From: Dyella terrae | GTDB lineage: Bacteria; Pseudomonadota; Gammaproteobacteria; Xanthomonadales; Rhodanobacteraceae | NCBI RefSeq assembly: GCF_022394535.1 | Contig: NZ_CP089414.1 | Span: 5,084,001-5,148,000 of the forward strand | DNA: 64,000 bases | Reading direction: 5' to 3' | Position numbers and translations under genes: made by a program | Part shown: piece after piece, positions 7,743-15,900 of the stretch | Position numbering within the stretch: the stretch's first letter is position 1 | Layout: each line of letters starts with the position of its first letter | Notes under the pieces: generated by a model | What the model was told of the DNA's origin: nothing | Databases searched by the model: none | Seen by the model: only the letters and a program-made list of their open reading frames with translations

Positions 7743-8638
7743 GTGCGGTGGACCTGTTCGAGCAGATCAAGGCGGCCGTCCTCGACCTTCAAGGTGCTAA
7801 CTACCAGAGTTTTGAACGCCCGTTCCGTAAGTTGGGTCTCTTGCTCGATCACGAGGATTTGGTCGCCATCAACCAGACACTGACGGAAGGCCTGGACTAT
7901 CAGGCTTTTCTAGCCGAGAGCGAAAAAAACGGCGGTAGCATGGCCGGAAGTCATCGGCTCGCCTGGCCCGAAGACCCCATTCAACAGCTGGGCATGATGC
8001 TGCTGCTGTTGAAGGATCTGACCTCGCGACCTGATCAAGCCATAGACTTTGCCCATCACTATTTTGATTCCGGCCGCCACGTCATGTCCGGCCTGCACTC
8101 GATGACGCGAGACCTGATCACTCCATTTGTGCGGGACTACAAGACGTATGTCGGCAAGCACGGCACTGTGAAAGTGGCGCTGATCAGAGAGAAGTCGAAC
8201 AAAGTCTTCATCGTCCATGGTCACGACGGAGAGGCACGGGAAACAGCGGCACGATTTCTTTCCAATCTAGGCCTTGTGCCGATCATTCTTCACGAACAGG
8301 CTAGCCGCGGGCGCACAGTCATTGAGAAGGTAGAAGCCCATGGCGAGGTTGGTTTTGCCATCGTGCTACTCACACCCGATGACGAGGGACGTGCCCGTGG
8401 CAACGGAGAACTGGCGCCACGTGCCCGCCAGAACGTTCTGTTAGAACTTGGCTACTTCATCGCCCGGCTCGGCCGCGAGAACGTCTGCACGTTGAGGAAA
8501 GGCCAGGTGGAGATCCCCAGCGACTTTGCAGGGGTAGTATGGACCGACATGGACAATAGCGGTGGATGGCGTGTGGCGCTTGGTAAGGAGTTGAAAGCCG
8601 CGGGCTACGAGATCGACTGGAACCAAGTGATGGGCTGA
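7739..8638 (+). CDS. TIR-like (CAP12/Pycsar-effector type) nucleotide-binding protein
   Basis: A 299-residue protein. Residues 1-150 are an unrecognised helical domain. From residue 154, KVFIVHGHDGEARETAARFL begins a TIR-like domain with ILHEQASRGRTVIEKVE, FAIVLLTPDDEG, NVLLELGYFIARLGRENVC and a C-terminal GWRVALGKELKAAG. This matches the bacterial TIR family of predicted nucleotide-binding proteins, whose members include NAD-degrading effectors of CBASS and Pycsar. There is no cyclase gene here, so signalling must differ. It lies between Gabija and a DUF2971 gene, consistent with a defence role. NADase activity is inferred from the family. Confidence 0.75.
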   Translation: MSAVDLFEQIKAAVLDLQGANYQSFERPFRKLGLLLDHEDLVAINQTLTEGLDYQAFLAESEKNGGSMAGSHRLAWPEDPIQQLGMMLLLLKDLTSRPDQAIDFAHHYFDSGRHVMSGLHSMTRDLITPFVRDYKTYVGKHGTVKVALIREKSNKVFIVHGHDGEARETAARFLSNLGLVPIILHEQASRGRTVIEKVEAHGEVGFAIVLLTPDDEGRARGNGELAPRARQNVLLELGYFIARLGRENVCTLRKGQVEIPSDFAGVVWTDMDNSGGWRVALGKELKAAGYEIDWNQVMG

Positions 8639-8740
8639 TGAACACCACTAACGAAGTTGATAGTCCATCAATCAGCCAATCGTCATCTTGATCAGCGAAG
8701 TGCTACCAAGGGCTTGGCCACAAGCTGATATTTTTTCTGC

Positions 8741-9455
8741 ATGTTGGCGACGGTCGGTAATCTTTGCGCCACACCCTATGGACAAGTCCGCGTGCACCTA
8801 TATCACTTTCTAGAGGCCAAATGGGCACTGGATAACATCCGTCATCGGCGATTGAAAATATCGCGCCTGGATAAGCTCAACGACCCCTTTGAATTTTTCG
8901 CCGTAGATCTCTCAGACAAGGACTTTCGTCGAGCCTTGATTCGAACTCGCGATAAGATGGCGGCTGATCGCGGCATCATTTGTTTCTGCAATAACTGGCG
9001 CAACCCACTCATGTGGGCGCACTACGGCGACCGATACAAGGGTATTTGCCTGGGCTTTGATGTGATCGCCCCAGAAGGAACCATCGCCAAGATCGATTAC
9101 GTGGAAAGGCGGCTCAAACGGCCCGCAGATTTCCTCGCGCAGACAGAGGCCGGCAAGCTCGCCTTTCTTCAGCGCCTAATCACGACGAAGTTCCATCACT
9201 GGCAGTACGAGGGCGAGCACCGGCTCCACGTCAGCCTGAGACGCAAAAGACCCTGATACAGGGCAGTACTTTTTCGACTTCGGGAAACATCTAGTGTTGC
9301 GTAAGGTCATCGTGGGCGCTGAGTCAAACGCGACGCGTAAGCAAGTTCGCGACGCGCTAGGGCCGCTGGCGTCCACGGTCGAAGCGTTCAAGAGCCGTCC
9401 AGGCTTTAGCAACTTTGAGATTGTGCGTAATCAAGACAGGCTCGCGTGGAAGTAG
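8741..9455 (+). pseudogene. DUF2971-family protein, frameshifted
   Basis: The first frame (from 8741) reads as DUF2971: VHLYHFLEAKWALDNI, LNDPFEFFA, IICFCNNWRNPLMWAHYGD, KGICLGFDV and HHWQYEGEHRLHV. It is cut by a TGA at 9254-9256. From about 9238 the next frame carries on the same fold (DAKDPDTGQYFFDFGKH, LRKVIVGAES) to a TAG at 9453-9455. Removing one base near 9234-9240 restores 237 residues. No clear ribosome binding site precedes the ATG, so the start is uncertain. DUF2971 genes are frequent in defence islands, but the function is unknown. Confidence 0.7.
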
Positions 9456-9519
9456 TTGCCGGTCGCTGAGTGAGATGCACCCAGCGTACCGTTCTAGTTA
9501 GACCTACCAGAATCTGCAG

Positions 9520-10632
9520 TTACCCCAGCCGCTTCGCTAGATCCGCAGCATCCGGGTGGTAGTACCGCAGAAGCATCCGCGTATCGCGATGGCCGGTGAT
9601 TTTTGCCAGTTCGTGGAGCTGGAAGCGCGACGCAAGGCGAGACGTGGCTTCATGCCTAAGATCGTGAAACCGCAAGTCTCTCAAAAACTTTGGCTTCGTT
9701 TCGCGCCCATGTTCTGCGCATTCCGCTTCATATGCTTTTCTGGCTCGCTGAAGGGCACGCTCGAAAGCCTGCGTAATCCCGTCCGGATGAACGGCAAAGA
9801 CCGGGCCACTTAGTGAGGGAGGTACGATCGGAACCTTGCGCCGCTGTGCCGCGCGCCCAAGTTTTGGCAACAACTCGGCAAGTACGTCCACTGCGGCCTG
9901 CGACAGCGGCACATCGCGGCTATTTCCATTCTTCGTTTCGGGCAGATGTGCCACTCGCCGATCCAGGTCGACGTGTTCCCAACGCAAGGCAGCAATTTCG
10001 CTCCGCCTCATAGCTGTTTCTACGGCAAGCGTAATAATTGTTGGTAGGACGCGCGATTCGCTCGCAGCGATAACTCGCGACAGCTCATCTTCCGTACGTC
10101 CACGTTGGCGCCCTGCAGTTGAAGACGCCACGACACGTCGCGTACGTGCATTGTTCGGCGTCGGTTTGCGAACAAGTTCGACAGGGTTAGACAGGCTCTC
10201 CATGCCCCATTCCTTCCGTGCCGTATTGAACAAGTGTGAGAGGCGCGCCAGGCGCCGCAGTACGGTAGCCGGCGCCAACCCATCTGCCAGCCAGGCATCG
10301 CGTTGTTGCGCGATGTCACCGCTGCGAATGGTGGCAACTGTCCGCTTCGCCAAAGGCGTCTGCCGCCAGAGGTGGAGTACGGACCGCTCTCTGATAGCTC
10401 CCTTTAATGCGGGCACCACTTCCGCCTCGTAACGGTCCAGGAGCGCGCCCAGCGTGGTGCTCTCCGCTTCACTGCGATCGAGCCACACACCGCGGTTCAT
10501 CTCGGACTCGATCATGGCGGCCCAGGCTTCGGCTTCAGCCTTTGTATCGAAAGTCTTCGTCTGGGACGGCCAGCCGCGCCTGCGCACCTGCGCTTCCCAC
10601 GAATACCGTCCCCGCCGCCGATACGTTGCCAT
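9520..10632 (-). CDS. Tyrosine recombinase (integrase) of the element
   Basis: A 370-residue phage-type integrase. The N-terminal MATYRRRGRYSWEAQVRRRG is an arm-binding/AP2-like region, followed by a core-binding SAM-like domain (about residues 60-150). The catalytic domain shows Arg in AMRRSEIAALRW (near 208), HDLRHEA (near 324), GHRD and the nucleophile Tyr in LRYYHP (near 356). It inserts and excises the element at the tRNA-Thr site 87 bases from its start. The ATG at 10632 is preferred. A GTG 18 bases upstream is also in frame but lacks a ribosome binding site. The tandem TGTGGCAT repeats at about 10653-10670 may be arm sites. Confidence 0.9.
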   Translation of the reverse strand: MATYRRRGRYSWEAQVRRRGWPSQTKTFDTKAEAEAWAAMIESEMNRGVWLDRSEAESTTLGALLDRYEAEVVPALKGAIRERSVLHLWRQTPLAKRTVATIRSGDIAQQRDAWLADGLAPATVLRRLARLSHLFNTARKEWGMESLSNPVELVRKPTPNNARTRRVVASSTAGRQRGRTEDELSRVIAASESRVLPTIITLAVETAMRRSEIAALRWEHVDLDRRVAHLPETKNGNSRDVPLSQAAVDVLAELLPKLGRAAQRRKVPIVPPSLSGPVFAVHPDGITQAFERALQRARKAYEAECAEHGRETKPKFLRDLRFHDLRHEATSRLASRFQLHELAKITGHRDTRMLLRYYHPDAADLAKRLG

Positions 10633-10718
10633 GCTTACTGCCCTTGCCACGGATGTGGCATAAGTGTGGCATCAATTCGGTTTAAATGGATAACTGTTTG
10701 ATTTTACGCATAATGTAA

Positions 10719-10768
10719 ACGCATTCGTAATGCGTAGGTCGTAGGTTCGATTCCTATTTCCGGCACCA
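10719..10768 (+). tRNA. 3' fragment of tRNA-Thr (CGT), attachment site of the element
   Basis: Anticodon arm ACGCA-TTCGTAA-TGCGT (10719-10735) with anticodon CGT, variable bases, a complete T arm GTAGG-TTCGATT-CCTAT (10741-10757) and the 3' acceptor strand with discriminator and encoded CCA (to 10768). The sequence upstream does not supply a D arm or a matching 5' acceptor, so it is not a functional tRNA. It is the duplicated 3' end left by integration. The intact gene should lie at the other end of the element. Confidence 0.8.
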
Positions 10769-10777
10769 GCAAAATCA

Positions 10778-10814
10778 AAGGCTTGCGTGGGTTTTTGCCT
10801 CGCAGGCCTTTTTT
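10778..10814 (+). terminator. Rho-independent terminator behind the tRNA fragment
   Basis: AAGGCTTGCG pairs with CGCAGGCCTT (one G-T pair) around a loop, followed by six T. It is the original terminator of the tRNA-Thr gene and separates the element from the locus that follows. Confidence 0.65.
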
Positions 10815-10886
10815 GTGCCCGTGTTTTCCACGCGCACTGTAGTCCTTGATCTCGCCTTGCGCGAATGGGCTTCCGTCAGCCCCTTG

Positions 10887-10929
10887 TTCGTAAGAACATA
10901 TCTAAAGTTCTTACGAATACTGCCGAAGA
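10887..10929 (+). promoter_or_regulatory. FliA (sigma-28)-type promoter overlapping an inverted repeat
   Basis: TAAAGTTC at 10903-10910, an 11-base spacer and GCCGAAGA at 10922-10929 match the sigma-28 consensus TAAAGTTT-N11-GCCGATAA at 14 of 16 positions. The -35 part lies in a perfect 11-base inverted repeat (TTCGTAAGAAC at 10887-10897 and its complement at 10907-10917). The next gene on this strand is tpsB, 240 bases on. The rest of 10815-11169 shows nothing else. The match is seen in sequence; its activity is inferred. Confidence 0.5.
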
Positions 10930-11169
10930 GCGGATGTGGCTTTTCAGCTTTGTCCCATACAGGGGGACTGCACGCCCTTAGCCTTTTCGTCGCTACCAGG
11001 CCTATTGATCGGACTTCCTTCGCTTGGAACGACCGACGAGCCAGATAGCGCCGGATTCACGTGACCACGCTACATGTGGCCGCGCGGGTGCTTGCATGTC
11101 CCTTCAATGGTCTGGATAGGTAGCGATGTTGTCGCTGCTTGTTCGTATCTGCAGTGAAAGGAAAGGGTT

Positions 11170-12882
11170 GTGCTTCAAGGACGAAAGAGGGCGCTCGCGT
11201 GGCGTCCATGGCTGACATGCGTGGGTTTGTGCTTGCCGATGGCATCCGCCATGGCGCAAGTGGCCGATACGGCGACACAGGAAATCCTGCGTCAACAGGA
11301 ACGTGAGCGCGCATTGCGCGAACAACAGGCATCGCGCCCCGACGTGCGTTTGCCCGCGCCGGAGCAGGCGGTTGAAGATCGCATTCCCTCGGATGAAACG
11401 CCGTGCTTCGCCATCCAGCACATTCGTCTGGATGGCGATGACGCATCGGAGTTCCACTGGGCACTGAAAGCGGCCGACACGTCGCACGATCCCGCTACCG
11501 GTCGATGTCTGGGCACGCAGGGCATCAATGTCGTGATGAAGCGCATCCAGAATGCGATCGTCGCTCGCGGCTACGTCACCACGCGTGTGCTCGCGAAACC
11601 GCAGGATCTGCACAGCGGCGTGTTGACCCTCACCGTCGTTCCGGGTCGCATTCGCGCCATTCGGTTTGCACCGGGTGTGGATGCGCGCGCCACTTCATGG
11701 CGCGATGCGTTGCCCGCGCGCCCCGGTGACCTGCTCAACCTGCGCGATATCGAGCAGGCGCTGGAAAACTTCAAGCGCGTTCCCACCGCGGATGCTGACA
11801 TCAAGATTGCTCCCGCCGATGGTGATGCCCAGGCGGGTGAAAGCGATCTAGTGATCGAGTGGAAGCAATCGTCGCCCATGCGGCTGACGTTCTCGCTCGA
11901 CGACTCGGGTAGCCAGGCGACCGGAAAACTCCAGGGGGGCGCCACGTTGTCGCTGGACAACCTGCTGACGTGGAACGACCTGTTCTACGCCAACCTGGGG
12001 CAGGACGTGCTGGACGGCAACCGCAAAGGCACGCATAGCTACACCGTGCACTACGACGTGCCCTACGGCTACTGGCAACTGGGCGCCACCGCTAGCAGTT
12101 ACACCTATCAACAGACCGTTGCCGGGTACGAGCAGAACTACGTCTACAGCGGCACCAGTCACAACGCCGATGTGCGGCTGAGCCGACTGCTTTATCGCAA
12201 CGCCACGCTCAAATGGGGTGCGTATGTGCGGGCGTGGGAACGCGATTCCAACAACTTCGTCGATGACACCGAAGTGCTTGTGCAGCGTCGTCGCCAGGGT
12301 GGTTGGGAAGCTGGTTTCACCTATAAGCAGTTCATCGGCGCCACCACGCTGGATGCCAATGCTGCCTATCGCCGGGGTACCGGCGCCTTCAATGCCTTGC
12401 ATGCGCCGGAGGAGGCCTTCAATGATGGCACCTCGCGCACCAAGCTCATCACGGTCGATGCAACCCTCACCGCACCATTCCAGCTCGGCAACCAACGCTT
12501 CCGTTACATCGGTAGCTGGCGTGCGCAATGGAATAAGACCTCGTTGGTGCCGCAGGACCGCTTCGCCATCGGCGGCCGCTACACGGTCCGCGGTTTCGAC
12601 GGCGAGCTGTCGCTCACCGGTGATCGCGGCTGGCTGTTCCGCAATGACCTCGGCTGGAGCATCGGCAGCGTAGAGCTGTACCTGGGCGCAGATGTCGGCC
12701 ATGTGAGTGGCCCGCCGACGCAGTGGGAACTGGGCCAGACATTGGCCGGTGGCGTGCTCGGCCTGCGCGGCGGTTGGCACGGCTGGGCGTGGGACGCCTT
12801 CGTCGGCGCACCCATCAGCAAGCCGCACGGTTTCCAGACCGACAACCCGTCCACCGGTTTCACCCTCAGTTGGTCGTACTAA
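11170..12882 (+). CDS. TpsB/CdiB-type outer-membrane transporter (FhaC/ShlB family)
   Basis: A 570-residue protein. A signal peptide ends at about residue 29 (ASAMA), followed by an N-terminal helix/linker rich in Gln/Arg/Glu, a POTRA_2 domain (about 75-150), a second POTRA (about 150-225) and a 16-strand beta-barrel carrying the FhaC-family VRGF motif (RYTVRGFDGE near residue 475). It ends in an aromatic residue (SWSY). It secretes the exoprotein encoded 41 bases downstream across the outer membrane. The start is a GTG after a purine-rich AAAGGAAAGGG. It forms a two-partner operon with tpsA and the immunity gene, in the order B-A-I. Confidence 0.9.
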   Translation: MLQGRKRALAWRPWLTCVGLCLPMASAMAQVADTATQEILRQQERERALREQQASRPDVRLPAPEQAVEDRIPSDETPCFAIQHIRLDGDDASEFHWALKAADTSHDPATGRCLGTQGINVVMKRIQNAIVARGYVTTRVLAKPQDLHSGVLTLTVVPGRIRAIRFAPGVDARATSWRDALPARPGDLLNLRDIEQALENFKRVPTADADIKIAPADGDAQAGESDLVIEWKQSSPMRLTFSLDDSGSQATGKLQGGATLSLDNLLTWNDLFYANLGQDVLDGNRKGTHSYTVHYDVPYGYWQLGATASSYTYQQTVAGYEQNYVYSGTSHNADVRLSRLLYRNATLKWGAYVRAWERDSNNFVDDTEVLVQRRRQGGWEAGFTYKQFIGATTLDANAAYRRGTGAFNALHAPEEAFNDGTSRTKLITVDATLTAPFQLGNQRFRYIGSWRAQWNKTSLVPQDRFAIGGRYTVRGFDGELSLTGDRGWLFRNDLGWSIGSVELYLGADVGHVSGPPTQWELGQTLAGGVLGLRGGWHGWAWDAFVGAPISKPHGFQTDNPSTGFTLSWSY

Positions 12883-12923
12883 TCCAGCGCACGTGTCGTT
12901 TGTTTGCCTGACAGGGAAAGTCC

Positions 12924-15900
12924 ATGAACAAGCATCTGTATCGCATCGTCTTTAACCACGCGCTAGGTGTATTCCAGGCCGTATCGGAGTTGGTTCGCCG
13001 GCCGGGACGAGGCGCATCACGGAGCGACGGTGTCGTGGCGGCAAACGTGCGTCCTGTCAGCCTGGGTCTGTGGGTTGCCTTCGGCTGGATCGGCCTTGCC
13101 TCCGTTGCGAGCGCACAGATCGCAGGCGACGCGCAGGCGCCGGGCAACCAACGCCCCACCGTCATGGCCGCGCCCAACAACGCGCCGTTGATCAACATTC
13201 AGACACCTAGTGCCGCGGGCGTATCGCGCAACACCTATAACCGCTTCGATGTCGGCAACGAAGGTGCGGTGCTCAACAACTCCCGCACCAACACGCAGAC
13301 GCAGTTGGCGGGCACAGTGTCCGGTAATCCCTGGCTCGCCACCGGCACGGCCAAGGTGATTCTCAATGAAGTCACCGGACCCCATCCCAGCCAGTTGAAC
13401 GGCTATATCGAGGTGGCCGGCGATCGCGCGCAGGTGGTCATTGCCAACCCCTCCGGCATCGCGTGCGATGGTTGCGGCTTCATCAACGCCAACCGCGTCA
13501 CCCTGACCACCGGCGTGCCCGTGCTCAATGGCGGCTCACTGGATGGCTACCGCGTCAGCGGCGGAACCATTCAGATCAACGGTAAGGGCATGGATGCCAG
13601 CCGTGCCGATTACGCCGACATCATTGCGCGCGCAGTGCAGGTCAACGGCGGCATTTGGGCTCCGCAGTTGCAGATCACCACCGGCGCCAATCAAGTGAGC
13701 GTGGATCAGTCGCGGGTGAGTGCGACCAACGCCGACGGCAACAAGCCCGCCTTTGCGTTGGATGTCAGCGCGCTGGGCGGCATGTACGCCAATAAAATTG
13801 CCCTGCTCGGCACCGAATACGGCGTGGGTGTGCGCAATGCAGGCACCATCGGCGCTCAGGCTGGCGAATTGACCGTGACTGTTGACGGCCGGCTGGAGAA
13901 CACCGGCTCGCTGCAATCGCAGGCCAATACGCAGTTAGCTGCAAGTGGCGGCGTCGCCAACGCAGGCACCATCAGCGCTGCGCGCGAACTGGGGATCGTC
14001 ACCACGCAGGATGTCGACAACAGCGGCGGTACGTTGAACGCAGCGCGCATCGCCGTCGACGCAACATCAATGCGTAATGCCGGCGGCAACGTTACACAAA
14101 CCAGCGCCCAAGCGATCGCCTTGCAGGTTGGCGCGCTTTCCAATCGCAATGGCGGTCGTATCGGCACCACCCAAGGTGGCCCAGTGCCGGAGGTCGACGC
14201 AAGCAATGGCGGATCTTCCGGTACACCCGATACCTCGACAGGCAACAGCGGCACTTCGACGGGGAGCGGCAGTGTCGCTTCGGGCGGCAACGGTTCGGCC
14301 GTCACGCCAGTCGCGCCGCTAGCTGACGGATCGCTGCGTATCGCGGGTCTGCTCGACAACGATGGCGGCCGCATCACAGCAGCCTCCGGCTTTGACCTGA
14401 CCACGGGTAACGGCATCGCCAACGACGGAGGTCAGCTCGCCTTGCACCAGCTCACGCTCGCTGGCGGTGACTTGAGCAATCGCCATGGCGTGCTGTCTGT
14501 CGACAGGACGTCCACCGTGCACGCGGCACAGGTCATCAACGATGGTGGCCAGCTGACATTCGCCAAAGCACTGACCTTCGACGCGCAGGAACTGTCCAAC
14601 CGTAGCGGCCAGTTCTTGATGGCCGACCCTACCGCCATGAAGTTCACGGTTGCCGGTGTGCTGGACAACAGCGGTGGCACGCTGGCGAGCAACGCCTCGC
14701 AATTCACATTGGGCAGCGGTGCCCTTATCAACGAAAACGGTGTCATCAATCATGCTGGCACAGACGGCTTCTCGCTTCAGACGGGCATATGGCAGGGGGC
14801 AGGCGGCACAGTCGCCACCGCTGGGGCAGCAAGCATCAGTGCGGGCAGCGTCGATCACCAGAAGGCGGTGTTGAGCGCAACGCAGCTCACCCTCCGTGCC
14901 ATTAATTTCGACAACCGAGGCGGCACCATCGCGTCCTCTGGTGGTCAGACGAACATGCTGAACGTGGTCGGTTCGCTGGACAATGGCAACGGCGGCACGA
15001 TCCGAAGTAACGGCAATCTTTTTATCTCGGCGGAGACCCTCGGCAACGCTGGCGGAACGGTGCAGCACGCCGGGCAGGGCGCGTTGGGTATCCACGCGAT
15101 CACGCTTGATGGGACAGACGGCACTGTCGCCAGCAACGGCAACCTCAGCGTGCTTGGCGGTGCGATCAATCTCGCCAACGGCACCACCTACGCGCAATCC
15201 GTCACGTTGGATGTTGACTCGTTGATCACGTCCGGTGGCAAGCTCACCGCGTTGGGCGGCACGCCACTGGACCTCACGGTGCGTGGCCTGTTTGACAACA
15301 CGCACGGTGCCGTCGCTACCAATGGCGCGCTGCGCATCAACGCGCAGTCGCTGACCAGTATCGATGGAAGCTTCACATCGGCAGGCAAGGACGCGACGGG
15401 TATTGCCGTCGCACAGACCTTCGAGAACACGCGCGGCACGCTCACTGCGATGGGCGCCACTACCGTCCATGGCGGCAGTATCGTCAACCAGGGAGGCACG
15501 ATGCAGGCGGGTGGGGGCTCCACGCTCACAGTTACGGCCGATGGCCTGCTCGACAACAGCACCAAGGGTACTCTGACGTCAGATGGCGATCTTTCCATCA
15601 CGGCATCCACGCTCGATAACACGCAAGGCATCATCGCCCATGCAGGAACCGGTGCGCTGACGATTCAGGTATCGGCGCTCAGCGGGCAGGGCGGAACCAT
15701 CGCCAGCAACGGCCAGCTAGGTGTGCATGGCGGCGCGATCAATCTCGCCAACGGCACTACCTACGCGCAGTCCATCACGCTGGATGCGGATTCGCTGACC
15801 ACGGCTGGCGGCAAACTCACTGCGTTGGGTGGCACGCCACTGGACCTCACGGTGCGTGGCATGTTCGACAACACGCGCGGTACCGTCGCCACCAATGGCG

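Larger units (their letters stand above)
1..10768. mobile_element. Right end of an integrated conjugative or mobilisable element (left end outside window)
   Basis: The right boundary is a 3' fragment of a tRNA-Thr gene at 10719-10768 beside a tyrosine integrase gene (9520-10632), the usual layout of an element inserted in the 3' end of a tRNA gene. Inside are a TrbL-type conjugation gene, a ribbon-helix-helix regulator and defence genes (Gabija, TIR, DUF2971). Codon use and base composition are more mixed here than in the GC-rich genes that follow. The left end, with the tRNA that should have been kept whole, is not in the window. The extent is inferred from the integrase and att side only. 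Conjugation genes look incomplete in the part seen. Confidence 0.75.

Noticed and set aside
10719..10768. Functional tRNA-Thr
   Set aside because: D arm and 5' acceptor are missing, so it can only be an attachment-site remnant.
11848..12828. 326-codon minus-strand frame antisense to tpsB
   Set aside because: The plus strand encodes a full FhaC-family transporter; the antisense frame has no ribosome binding site or domain.
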